From: Ichthyophthirius multifiliis
Lineage: Eukaryota > Ciliophora > Oligohymenophorea > Hymenostomatida
Assembly: GCF_000220395.1 (NCBI RefSeq)
Contig: NW_004086960.1
Location: 1-64,000, forward strand
Direction of reading: 5' to 3'
DNA length: 64,000 bases
A program made the translations under genes and the position numbers. Positions within the stretch are counted from its first letter, which is position 1. Every line of letters begins with the position of its first letter. This document shows, one piece after another, positions 14,345-26,269 of this stretch. The notes below the pieces were generated by a model. It had not been told where the DNA came from, searched no databases, and was given only the letters and a program-made list of their open reading frames with translations.

Positions 14345-15851
14345 ATGGGAAATTGTAATTTATTATGTAAATAAACTTCAAATAATATTTAAATTAGTAA
14401 TTCAACATTATTTAATTAAAATAACTATTAAATAAATAAAAATTCAGTTGAAACTCCATAATCAATTTTAGATTAAAACATTTAAATTTTTAATTAAATT
14501 ATTTTACACTCTCATCCTTATAGTGATTACTAAAAATTAGCTTCTTTAGGACAAGGTGCCTATGGAACAGTTTTTTTAGTAAAATAAAAAAAAAGTTGTA
14601 AATTGTATGCAATGAAAATAGTAAAAAAAGATAAAATTATGTAAAATTAAAAAATAATAGAATCAACTTTATTAGAAAAAAAAATTCTTCTTGAATGTGA
14701 TAGTCCATTTATTGTTAAGTTAAGTAGATCTTTTTAAACCTAAAAAAAGCTTTATATTATAATGTAATTTATGCCAAACGGAGATCTTTACTCAGTTTTA
14801 TAAAAATAAAAAAGATTTTCTGAACATATAACCAGGTTTATTATTGCTGAGGTAAATTTAATTAAGTACTTATTATAAAATAATTTTTGTATTAAATATA
14901 AAATAAAATTTAGTATTTAACTTTTATTTTCAATCATATATTTTATAGCATTTTATTTAAGTGTTTTTTTATCTTTTGGTTTTTTTTATAATTAACTCGA
15001 TTGTTATTTAAGATTCAGATAAATTTTAATATAATTATAAAAATACAAATTTTTTAAAAATTATATATTTATTAAATTATTCAAAATTAAATTAAAAATA
15101 ATAAATTTTATTTAATATAATCATAAACTTTTAAATTTAAAAATACAAATATTATTTAATTTCTAAAATTTAAATATTATTTATTTTTTTTACAAAAAAA
15201 AAGGTAATATTAGGTTTACAATATTTGCATGAAAATCAGAACTCAATGTATAGAGACTTAAAGCCTGAAAACATATTAATATCTAAAACAGGTCATATAA
15301 AATTAGCAGATTTTGGTTTAGCAAAACAATTTGCTTCAGAGGAGGAAAAAGAAAATGCATTTTTAGGAACTCCATATTATTTAGCACCTGAAGTTATTTT
15401 AGGAAAACCATATGACAAATCAATTGATTTATGGACTTTAGGAGTTCTGATGTATGAATTATTAGTTGGACGGCCACCTTTTTTACCTTATGGGAATATG
15501 GATTAAGATGAAATGTACAAAGAAATTGTTAAAAATTAACCTGAGTTTGATAATGAAATTTTTTCTATTTAAGCTCTTGATTTAGTAAAATAATTAATGC
15601 ATAATGAACCTTAGAAAAGATTGGGTAACTAAGGTTTTTTTCATATTAAAAATCATGAGTTTTTCAATAAAATTTAATGGGATAAAATTGCTAAAAGATG
15701 CATCGAATCACCTCTCCTACCTTTTTTGAATAAAAAACCTTCTAGACAATATAGACCTAAGTCTATTTATGAGAGTCCAATTAGAAATAAAGATTATTAT
15801 GTTACTATTCCTAACTTTAGCTTTACTAGAGATGAATCTTTGAATTATTGA
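14345..15851 (+). CDS. AGC-family protein kinase with predicted lipid-modified N terminus
   Basis: Predicted 384-residue Ser/Thr kinase in two exons; one 352-nt intron (14852-15203) is unusually long for this window, and removing it gives exactly 385 codons. It begins MGNCNLLC, a good N-myristoylation signal (Gly2) with nearby cysteines that could be palmitoylated, suggesting membrane attachment. Kinase motifs are [12 protein letters not shown] (residue about 70), [22 protein letters not shown] (about 184), LADFGLAK (about 205), [13 protein letters not shown] and [17 protein letters not shown]. The C-terminal [11 protein letters not shown] resembles an AGC turn/hydrophobic segment. It resembles PKA/S6K-like kinases. 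Regulators and substrates cannot be told from sequence. Confidence 0.93.
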
Positions 15852-16376
15852 AATTATTTTGTTTATAAATTTCTCTTTTTTTTCTACTATTTTTTTATTA
15901 ATGCTTTTAACAATACATAAATTAATTTAAAATATAACTATTTTTGATATTATATTATTCTGTTTTTACTTTATAACTTTTTTATCAATTTTTAGTATAA
16001 TCTGTTTATTCTTTTATAAATTTTGAATTCATTTACAAAATAATTTAAATTTTAAACTATTAATTACTAATTTTTTAAGTAAATATAAAGGCTTATTAGA
16101 ATCATAAAATAAAACTTAAGTAATTAGTAAAGAGTGGATATAAAACTAAAAATTTAATAAGAATAATTATAAAATTAAAAAAATTATGTATAAGCTGAAT
16201 ATATTTTATGTTTTAATTAATAAAATAATTATATAAGTATGTGTTTTATTATTTAAAGATTAAATTTAAAATAATCTTTGATTTTATACTTATATAAAAA
16301 ATAATATGAAAAGTAAGGAATTGATTTGTGTTTTAAATAATTTCGAATATAAAAAATAAATTGATTTTTTTTTTTT
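15852..16376. other. Convergent intergenic spacer
   Basis: AT-rich spacer of 525 nt between the 3' ends of the plus-strand kinase and the minus-strand gene that ends at 16377. Both terminators should lie here, but no signal is evident. No coding frame was recognised. Confidence 0.55.
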
Positions 16377-17806
16377 TCATAAATATTCGAACAGTGATAA
16401 CATTTACAATTTTTCACACAATTAATCAATTTATTAATTCTAAAAATTTTAAATTTACATAAATTTTCTTAAACTATCTATCCAAAAATCAAATACATCT
16501 TTATTAATTTTAATGTAAAAATGACCAGCTAAAACGTCAAAAATAGAATAAATTTCATAATTTTAGAAACTAAAAAACTAAAGTAAATATTTAATAAAAA
16601 TACCATCTTTTTATTATTTTTCTTATTCTAAATTGTTTTATTTATTTTATTTATTTTTTTATTTCAAAATTCCATTAACATAATTAAAAAATTAATTTAC
16701 AAATTAAAGATTATTAAAACAAATTAATGTATCTGAAAAAGCATCATCATTAAAAAACAAAAATCTAAGTTTTATAAATTTTTACTAAATTTGAATTTAA
16801 TAAACTTTATAATATTAAATTATGCTATTATTACAACAATTATTAATAGCAAAGTTTTCTAAATTTTGAATAAATTTTAAACAAAAGGCATTATCAACAT
16901 TATTTCTTTATGTTTTGAAAATAAAGTTTTTGAATTCCTATACTTTATAACTTCCATATAAAAATTTAAGAAAATTTTAAATAAAAACTTCATATTATAT
17001 ATTTTAAAAAATTTATTCAAAATATATTACAATCTACTTATTTTTAGAAATTTCTTAAACCAATTATTATATTAAATTTTTATCTTTTTAAATCATATGA
17101 TGTCCAAATAAAAAAGTTCTTGTTTTCTCTAACTTTTCTAATATTTCATATATAATATTTTCTTAAATGTTTAATTCTTTCCAAAACTCAAAAACACTTA
17201 TTTTAATTAAATAAAAGTCAATTATGCTTATTTGCATATTTTATTTTAATTTTTATACATATGTTGAAAAATGCTTAAAATTAGACATTAAAAAGCATTA
17301 TATTGCTTCTATTATTTATTCTTTTTTTTCATTTTCTGATATATTTATTTATATTTAGTATTTTTATGTTAAATATTCTACAGTTTTTTCAAAAATATCT
17401 CTTATTCTTGTAAAACCTCCTAAATCTTATATTATGTTTTAACAAGAGAGTAACTCTTTAGCTTTTAAATTAAATTATTTAGTAAATAATTCGGGGTTTA
17501 TTTATTATTTATTGAGTATTTCTTCACAGATTTTTAAAATTTAATCTTATATTTATTAAGGTAGTTTAAAATTTTATATCTAATCATTATTTTATTAACA
17601 GACTTATTAAAGAAAAGAAGTCAGATAGAAGATAAATTATTGCTTATTCATGTTTTAACTTTTTAAATAATTATCAAAAAACACATTCTATTCAATTTAT
17701 TAAAGTATTTCATTCCTAAATAAAGGAATACATTACTAAACTTAAATATCATATTCGATATTATATTAATTAAATTCTTTATTATTATTGTAAAAATTAT
17801 TAATAC

Positions 17807-17852
<46 letters not shown>

Positions 17853-18838
17853 TTAATTTACGTAAATTCTTTTTTGCATTTATTACTAAATAAAAAATTA
17901 ATTATGATAACCTGATTTTGTTAGTGAATTACTATTTTATCGCAATATTCTATTATTGTTTATTTAAGGTAATTTTTTTCGACTATTAATATTTTGTCTT
18001 AATTTTATCTACTATTTATTATTTTCATATTTATCTATATCGTTAACTGAACATTTTTATTATTTTTTATTTATTTTTATTACAGGTGATTTCTATTAAT
18101 AATCTATATCGTTTGCTGAAAATTTTTATAAATTATTTAATTTTTTTATCCATGTTTTTTTCGAGCTATAACTTTTTTCATTTTCAAGTTCAAAAAGCGG
18201 AAAACTATTATTATCATCTTTTTGTTAATTAAAATTAACTATTTTTTTCAAATTATGGTCTTTAACATATTTATAGTAATTTTTGTATAATTTTTAATTA
18301 TGTTAATAAGTTTAGTCAGCTTAATATTAATCTAAATATAGCATTTTTTAAAAACATTTGATATTTTTCTTAGTTTATTATATTTCCTAAATTTTTTTTT
18401 TTTTAAATTATATTTTAGCTAATCTTATTTATTTTTGAATTAAATAGTAGATTGATTATCATCTAATCTTATAAATTATAATTTTTGTTTAACTTCAGAA
18501 AGATCATCTGAATTAATATTTGTATGAGTAGAATTATAGCATTTTTTTCTTTTTTTGAATTTAATTTATTATTAAATTTAAGTACTTGATTAAGGTTTAG
18601 TGATTTATTATTAAATAATTTAATTTGAAGTTTCGATATTTTTAAGAGAGTTATTTTCAAAATCTAAATTTGTAAAAGTCGCTAATGATTTTATTTAAAT
18701 TGGCTTTTTTTATTATATTATTATTTTTGCTTTTCCCTATATTTTTTAAGGACTATTGTTTGCTGATATGTTTTTTCTTACGAACAGATTATTTTCTTAC
18801 GAACTTAATAATTATTAACTTATTATTCTTGATTTCAT
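16377..18838 (-). CDS. Large unrecognised ciliate protein with poly-Asn tract
   Basis: About 820 residues, no clear intron. The N-terminal 350 residues are Lys/Gln/Ser/Asn-rich and look disordered (SPVIKINKKQQKCSVNDIDK), then a poly-Asn run is encoded by (AAT)n. The C-terminal half is more globular and helical (LGGFTRIRDIFEKTVEYLTQ, IYSIFDVLAGHFYIKINKDV). No known domain was recognised. The frame shifts by one base at a 13-T run (18392-18404 on the plus strand): upstream reads in one frame from the ATG, downstream in another, and total length is one base short of a multiple of three. I take this as an undercalled homopolymer. Function unknown. Confidence 0.75.
17808..17852. repeat. (ATT)n repeat encoding poly-Asn
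   Basis: About 15 ATT units inside the minus-strand gene 16377-18838, in frame as AAT codons for poly-asparagine. Such coding microsatellites are typical of AT-rich ciliate genomes and are likely length-variable. Confidence 0.9.
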
Positions 18839-19229
18839 ATTTATTTATAATTTATAATTTATAATTTACAATTTTTAATTTAAATATTTTTTTTTATATA
18901 TAATTTATTAATAAATTATCATACACTAAATAAATGCGTAAAATTTAGATTTAAATACAATAACTAATAAAAGTTTCTTAATTATAGTTATTATTACGTG
19001 AATAAAATATAAGCCAATAAATATAAAATTTAAATAAAGAAAAATTTTAATATTTATTTTAGTTAAAATTTTTAATTAATACATTTTTTTAAAATTATTT
19101 AATATTATTTAGTTTAATTGCTCTTTCTAATATTATAATCTAAAAAATAATTTTTTATATTATAATATTAATAAATATTATTATTTAAATAAACAAATTA
19201 AGTATAAAAAGAATTATAAATATTTATTA
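18839..19229. other. Divergent intergenic spacer
   Basis: A 391-nt AT-rich spacer between two divergently transcribed unknown genes; it should contain both promoters. No motif recognised. Confidence 0.55.
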
Positions 19230-19907
19230 ATGAGTTATGTTAGATAAAGTATTTTACAAAGAAAATAAAAAACGTTTTCTTATCATAATTAAACTACTTT
19301 GGTAAATAATTTTTATGCTTTATTTTAAAATCTAAAGTAGGACATATAGTTTCAATAAGAAAAACAAAAAATTGATTTAAAAAAATAACAATAAGATTAA
19401 ATATAAAGTTATAGATATGTAGTTTTGAAGGATCTCGACAAGAAAAGCAATAAATTCGGTAAAAAATTAATTTTAATTTTTTTAATTTTTTAATTAAATA
19501 TTAAAGCTAATAATATAAATAAGAGCTTGAATATTTATCAAAAGTAAGATAAGACTATATTTAAAATTAAAAGAAAAAAGACTAAAATGTAAATAAATAA
19601 ATTAATAAATATTTGATGCAACAAATAAAAGTAACATATTATTTTTATTTAAATAAAAAAATTATTTGATTCCCAATAAAGTAAGATATTTTAAAGTAAA
19701 ATGAAAAAAAATAATGGGAAAAGTAAATAATGAATTAAAATTTATAAGTAATTTATAACATCTTGAATATATAAATAGTTATTTATTTATATTTAATAGC
19801 TAGTTGAAGAAAAATAATAGAAACTTAAATAAGATAAATAAAAAGAACAACTGCAAGAATTATAAAATATTTAATAATCGTAAATAATTTATTCAAATTA
19901 TAGATGA
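19230..19907 (+). CDS. Small coiled-coil protein, multi-exon, unknown
   Basis: Gln/Lys/Glu-rich protein of about 160 residues predicted to be almost wholly helical. It starts MSYVRQSILQRKQKTFSYHN. Introns at 19302-19337, 19459-19506, 19631-19681 and 19748-19799 join segments such as RQEKQQIRQQYKQELEYLSK, QQIKQDILKQNEKKQWEKQI and LVEEKQQKLKQDKQKEQLQE into one frame ending at TGA 19905-19907. Between the first two introns the frame must change once. This needs either a 23-nt intron (about 19412-19434) or one missing base, perhaps in the T run near 19422. No family recognised; a cytoskeletal or ciliary role is only a guess from composition. Confidence 0.7.
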
Positions 19908-20248
19908 TATATTCTTTTAAAAGTTAAATTAAGAATTTAAATAAAACAATAATAATTGTTAAATTATTATATTTATAAAAGTATATCTTATTTTTAATTT
20001 TTTTATTAGTAAAAGTACATAATAAATACATAATAATTTAAAAACATTAAAAATACAAATGCCTTATTTTAATTAATATTTATTTTAATTTAATCATGAT
20101 TTTTAACTTATTTTTTAATTATTATATTTTCAAATATATATATAACAAAATTGTTTATTGTAATAATATTAAATATATATATAGCTATTTTATTAATTTT
20201 ATAAATTTTATTGTATTTTTTTAAAAATTATTTTTATTAATATTAATT
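19908..20248. other. Convergent intergenic spacer
   Basis: A 341-nt AT-rich spacer between converging genes. Nothing recognisable. Confidence 0.55.
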
Positions 20249-21192
20249 TCAATAATCGTCAATAGGTTCGAAAAATTATTTTCTAAATTTATTATTTTAT
20301 ATTTTTTCAAACTCTTCTTATTCTTCTGGTGTAGGAGGATTTCTCCATCTCCATTCTAGATCGATTTCATCTCTCGCTTCTTCAACAAACATATGCACAG
20401 CTACATCTCCAAAATCTAAAAGAAGCCACTCATCATCTTTTCTTCCTGAAATTTTAAAGGAACGTTATTAAAGATGTGGAATGTCTAATTCTCTAATAGC
20501 TTTTAATAAATTGCTTGCTATTCTATAATTATGTCTGCATGAATAGGATGATAATATTATCCCATAACGAGGTAAATCAGTTCTATTACATTCTTCTAAT
20601 AAATCTATGCACGTTATATCTTTTGCTTATTCTAGCTTTTATATTTTTAATTAATTTTTTTTTTCCAATAAATATATATATTTTTATGCATATATTTATC
20701 TTTTTTATTTTTACTTCTAAAAATGCAATAACTGCTTCAGGATTAGGATATTCACCTTTTTTAAAGAAATCTATTTTTTTTTAATTAATAAATAATTAAA
20801 TGTATTATTTTTTTTTTACTTTTTTATTGTTTCAATAATTATCCTCCTAGACCCCAAACAACTCCTTTTTCAGGTCTATTTACTAATTTGTTTGCATATG
20901 GATCATCTCCTTAATATAATAATGTTGAAGAAATAAATTTGATTTATTCTTTGTTTGTGATTGGTTTGCTATATAAATTTAATTCTTAAGATTCAAGTTC
21001 ATTTTCATTATTCTTAAAAATATTTATTTTATGCTAATTATCTTCTTCTTATTCTTCTTTTTATTAGTTAAATATATCTTCTAATTATTCTTATTATATT
21101 TGTTTTTAAAGTGGGCCTGCTTGAAATTTTTTTACTTTTATTGGCCTTGCAAATTTTCTTATAAGTTATTAGCATAAAAATTTTTTCATCAT
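20249..21192 (-). CDS. MALSU1: RsfS/Iojap family protein, mitochondrial (MALSU1-like)
   Basis: Predicted 271-residue homologue of ribosomal silencing factor RsfS, called MALSU1 in mitochondria, which binds the large ribosomal subunit and blocks premature subunit joining. Two introns (20771-20819, 20636-20714) leave exactly 272 codons. The C-terminal domain has the family core, with YSCRHNYRIASNLLKAI and the hallmark DDEWLLLDFGDVAVHMFVEE, followed by DLEWRW. The N terminus MMKKFLCQQLIRKFARPIKV is basic, lacks acidic residues and fits a mitochondrial presequence. It lies 211 nt downstream of the AP-2 alpha gene in the same direction. An acidic, Gln-rich linker of about 100 residues separates presequence and domain, longer than in bacteria. 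Confidence 0.9.
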
Positions 21193-21403
21193 ATATAGTT
21201 TTTTTTTATAAATAAAATCTTAATTTTATAAATTAATATAATTTTGATTCTTTGTTTTTTTCTTTTTTGAGAAAAAAAAAAGTAATTCATTTTTAATATT
21301 AATATTTAAGAAAAAAAAAAATATTTAATAAAATAACTAATAATTATAAAAATTAAGATAATAAAATAAAATCTATTTTTTTTCATAAAAAAAAAATTGA
21401 CAA

Positions 21404-24400
21404 TCAATTATCCATTCCCATATAATTAGAAATAATCTAATATATATTCGAAATCGGAAAAGCACTTCCTTATCCTCTCAAAGAAATTCTTAAATGCTCT
21501 TTATAAGCGTCATTACCTTCAATTTAAACCATAATTGGTAAATTCTTTACACTATTATTTTCCACATCCTTATAAACAAACTATCCAACTCCATTAATTA
21601 AACTCAATCTATTCATATCCGGCAATCCCATAACTTTAAGACTAACCACATTACTCAAAAGCCCTCCGGCCTTCTTTAAAACTTCATGAATAGGAACATT
21701 TAAAGGTGCCGGGTTAGGGATAAAGCAGTCTAATTTATAAGCCTAATCTGAAGAATAATTTTTCCAAAATTTATCAAAAGCTTCTTAAGGCATTTCAACT
21801 CTTTAAATGAATTTATTTGTAAATATAGGTAAATGGAATTCCACTTTTTTCGCTTATCCCCCAACCGAATATTATAAAATAGCTTATGGGAAAAACACTC
21901 TAGGCTCTGTACTCATAGCTTGCATCATAATTTGGGGATTTTCATCATATTTAATAGGCGAAATGTTAAACTCCATTCCATTACTTTCATTATTGGTAAT
22001 AGAAAAAGTCACATTTTCCATTTTCCCGATTTTACTTTCGAATTACATTGCGATTTTGCCCATATGTTATTAATAATCACTCTTATATTAAACTTATAAT
22101 TCTGAACTCTAATATACTATTCCCATATTAGTTGGCAATAAATTTTTTATTTCATTCATATTATTTATATTAGCTATAGTTTTTAAAGCAATAGGAATAG
22201 CTACTAAATTAACCCCCTATGTTACTATACTATTAGGATTCATGTCATATAAAACATTATTTTTTAAATTTTCAATATGCTTTTCTAAAGGTAATCTGGC
22301 CTAAGGAGTCATTTAATTCATAGAAGTGCTTGCACCACCTCCCTTTGTTAAAAACTAAACAGCTTCTTGAGCTCTTCTTTGATTTTCTAAAGCTACTGTA
22401 GGATCTTGTTATTCTTTTTTAGAACCCATTTTTAATTTATAAATACGTTTTATTAATGGATTATCTCCTTATATATCTACTGAATAAGGTGGCTATTTAC
22501 TATAAACTAGCTATTAAATTTATTAACTTTATTAAAGTAATGCATTATATTCAACTCCCTTTATTTTTTATTTATATTAAATTAATATAAATATATACTC
22601 TTTATTATAAATCAGGATCAAAATGTTCAGAAGCAGTTTCAAAAATACTTTAAATAATACCTGAAAGATTAGGATATCTAGCAGCTAATTTTGCGTATGC
22701 ATTAAGTAACATTTGTCTTCCTTTTTCCGATGAAAGTGTATAATGTCTGTTCAAAACATCGAAAATCCTCTAAGGATCCTTTCCTGCATCTACTAATAAA
22801 TTGGAATACTCCGAAATCACAAAAGCGCCTATTCGAACTAAATTTTCATGTGCATGAGGTATATTTATGCTTTAAAATAGCCTCAAAGCAGCATGTTTTT
22901 GCAATTCAGGATTGGATTCTTTTCCAAAGCCGACAATCATTTAAATAACTCGAAACCAAATATCATCTGTAACGTAATCACCTGAAGAAGTAATCAGTTT
23001 TATTATACAATCGATATACCAAATTAAATTATCGGCATATTTTTCAGCTAAAATGGCTATTTTAAGTACTAATTCTTCCCTTATTAATAAATCTACTTTT
23101 TCTTCTGCATAAGCAAGTAATTCTTCAACTATTTTTTTTGCAGTATTTTAAGTGCACATCAAATAAAGTAAGTCTAAAGCTCTTCTTTTAATCGAAATAT
23201 CGTTACTTTTGAGACTTTTTAATATTGTAGATAGATGTTTTTCGACTAGTTCTTCATTATCATGTACTACCTTGCACATTACTTCTAGTCCTAAGTATTT
23301 GAAATTTGGTTCTCGAACTGAAACAAATACTCCGAGCTTTTTTATAACATCATCCATCTTTTTTTTTGGAAAATTGTCGCCGTATTGAATTATTAAGGAC
23401 GTTGCTTCGAACAAAATACCATGTTGAACATTGTTTCTATTCACACTTTTTGTTATATCAACATTTATTAATAATTTGAGAACTTCCATGATTATTTTTT
23501 TCACACTTTCATCATTAGGAATGTTAAATAGACTCAATATTTTTAATAATTTGACCTATAACCATGGATTTGGACATCCATAATATTTATAATCTTCTGA
23601 ACATTCCTTATTTATTACTAACTTTCCTAATAATTTCACTATCCTAGGTACTACTTCTTCAAAAAGACTAGCAGAAGTCATTTAAGCGACTCCTAAAAGA
23701 AGAGAAGAAGCTGCATTAAGGAAACTTTATGAACTAATTTCTATTTTATTTTTTTATTTTTTATTTTATATATTTATTTATTTTAACTTCCATCAAACAT
23801 CTTTACTATTGCAGGAACCCATTTAGTGGGATCATATTTTTCATTATATTTTCTATACATTCTAAGCAAACACAAAATTGCTTTTTTTCTTGCATTTACT
23901 GAACATGTTCTTTCTCCTAAAGCTAATCTAATAATTTCAGAATCTAATTATTCTGTTAATTCCCTTGGAGCTAATGCACCTATCATAGAAATTGCTAAAC
24001 ATTAGTTTATTTCATTTGTGCTTTGTAAGTCTTATTTTATTGCTTAAGAAATAGCTTTGTATATCTAAGAATCTCCATTTTGAGAATCTTTAACTGAATC
24101 TTTTACTAGTATGCCTTTTTTTATAATTTTATTATTTTAAAATAGAATAAGATTTTTTATACCTGTAGCTATATATCCAGTATATTTTTCAGAAAATTTT
24201 GAGGAATTTATTAAATTTGCAGCTTAGAAATGTCCGAAATCAATTTCATAACCTAAGATGTACATATAAAGCATTTTCCATACATATTTTTTGCGCTAAT
24301 AACCTGATATTCCTTTATTTTCGAATTTGTTTCTTATTTTAGCCAATTCTTTAGCTACTAACGATTATTCTTATTCTTTGTTCTTGCATTAGCGGATGTC

Positions 24401-24442
24401 TTTTATGAATTATAAAAGACCGTTCATGGTTTCTTAAGACAT
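21404..24442 (-). CDS. AP2A: AP-2 adaptor complex alpha subunit (alpha-adaptin)
   Basis: Predicted 967-residue large subunit of the AP-2 clathrin adaptor, which links clathrin, cargo and PIP2 membrane at the plasma membrane. Introns 24115-24162, 23741-23787 and 22559-22598 leave 968 codons exactly. The N-terminal trunk begins MSQETMNGLLQFIKDIRQCK and contains YMYILGYEIDFGHFQAANLI, closer to alpha (IDFGHMEAVNLL) than to gamma adaptin. Armadillo/HEAT-like helices follow to about residue 620, then a hinge (about 640-720) and an ear ending LRISLRGQGSAFPISNIYQI. One intron starts GTTAAA, not the usual GTAWNN. The gene is divergent from eL8 with 552 nt between starts. Length matches typical alpha-adaptins (about 940-980). 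Confidence 0.95.
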
Positions 24443-24994
24443 TATTCCTGTTTATTTATTTATATATTTTTATTTATTTTTTTGAATATTTTTTTTGTAT
24501 TAATTTTATTTTTTAGAAATTTATGTATAATTATTTATTTTTTATTTATAAATTTATTTAATTGATTATAAAATATAAAAAAAATATTTATTTATATTTT
24601 CCTCTTTTAAAGTATTTTTTATCAAATTAATTATTTTTTATATATTTAATAAAATATACATATAAAAAAGATTTTCAAAAGTAACAATAACTAACCAACT
24701 CAATATATTAATTAAATATATTCGAATAAAACAAAATAATATAAATTCTAAAAAGTTAAACTAAATATATTATAAAAAATAGTTATAAACAATAATAAAA
24801 AATTATATTTTTAATTTAATTAAATTATTAACTAATCTTCATTTTATTGATATTTATATTTACAAAATTAAATAAAAAAATAAAAGTATAAAAATATGAA
24901 AGGAAAAAAAAATATATTAAAAAAAGTCATTAAAAAAAATTAAAAAATCATAATTAAATAAAAAAAAATAGCACTTAAACATAAAAAAACAAAA
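24443..24994. other. Divergent promoter region, AP-2 alpha and eL8
   Basis: A 552-nt AT-rich interval between the start codons of AP-2 alpha (minus) and eL8 (plus). It must contain both promoters; the eL8 side is A-rich directly before the ATG. No defined element recognised. Confidence 0.6.
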
Positions 24995-26128
24995 ATGGTA
25001 AAAAAAATATATACATATAAATAAATAAATCTTAAAGCCTAAAGCTCCCAAGAAAGTCACAAAACAACAAAATAAAAAAGTAGAAAGAAAGAGAAACTCT
25101 TTATTTCAAAGCAGACCTAGAAGTTTCAGAGTAGGTGGAGACATATAACCTGCAAGAGACTTAACCAGATTTGTAAGATGGCCTAAATACGTAACTCTAT
25201 AAAGATAAAAACGCATTTTACTCTAAAGACTAAAAGTACCACCTCAAATCCACTAATTCTCAAGAACATTGGATAAGAATCACACAACTAGTTTGTTCAA
25301 ATTACTTTAGAAATACAAACCTGAAACATCTTAAGAAAAAAAACAAAGATTAGTTGAAGCTGCTAATAATAAAGCTTAAGGAAAAGAAGTAGAATCTAAA
25401 AAGCCTTTCGTTTTAAAATATGGTTTGAACCACATAACCACTTTGATTGAAATAAAGAAGCTAAACTTGTCGTTATTGCTCATGATGTAGATCCTATTGA
25501 ATTAGTTATTTTCCTTCCTCAACTGTGCAGAAAATAGGGTGTTCCATACGCTTTTGTTAAAGGTATTTTATTATATTTTTTACATTTATTAATCTAACAT
25601 ATCATTAATAATAAATAATAATCATAATTATTCATTTTAATTCACAAAAAAACCTTACCAATGACCCCATTTTTTTAAAAATTTTTAAAAATAAAATAAA
25701 ATAAAAACGATATGAAAAGAAAAAAATATTTTTTTCTTTTGAAATATTGTTTTTATTGATAATTAAATATTATCATTTCTAAAAAAAAAATTAATTTAAT
25801 AACATTTAATAATTAATTTAGGTAAGGCTACTCTTGGTTAATTAGTTCATAAAAAAACTGCTACTGCTGTAGCTCTCACTTCTGTGAGACCTGAAGTAAA
25901 AACAAATAATTAAAAACTTAATAACAAAACAATTTGTATTTTTTTTATAAAAAATAGGACAAGGTTGCACTTGATAACTTAGCAAGCACTTTCTTAACTA
26001 ATTACAATAACAACGACGAATTAAGGAAAACTTGGGGTGGTAACATTCTAGGAGCTAAATCCCAACACAGAGTTGATGCTTAGGCTTAAGCTGTAAAAAA
26101 TGAATAACTTAAAAAAGCAAAACTTTGA
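24995..26128 (+). CDS. RPL7A: 60S ribosomal protein eL8 (L7a)
   Basis: Large-subunit ribosomal protein of the L7Ae family. The first intron (24998-25037) follows directly after the ATG; others are 25563-25821 (259 nt, unusually long) and 25896-25957. The protein begins M-PKAPKKVTKQQNKKVERK and continues RVGGDIQPARDLTRFVRWPK and LKVPPQIHQF. The conserved core is AKLVVIAHDVDPIELVIFLP, RKQGVPYAFVKGKATLGQLV, and it ends near GAKSQHRVDAQAQA. Between HITTLIE and AKLVVIAHD one base is missing: GAAATAAAG at 25449-25457 reads correctly only with an additional A, and the spliced length is one base short of a multiple of three. Essential gene, so probably a consensus error. Codons are less AT-extreme than in its neighbours. 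Confidence 0.96.
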
Positions 26129-26269
26129 AGAAATCTTTACAAATTGCTTGAATTTATATGCTTTTTATAAATATATTTTTTTATATTTTTTAAAAAAATA
26201 TTTTATTTAAATTTTTGCATTCATTTATATAATAATTTTAACTTTTATTTTTTAATAAAAATTATTTTA

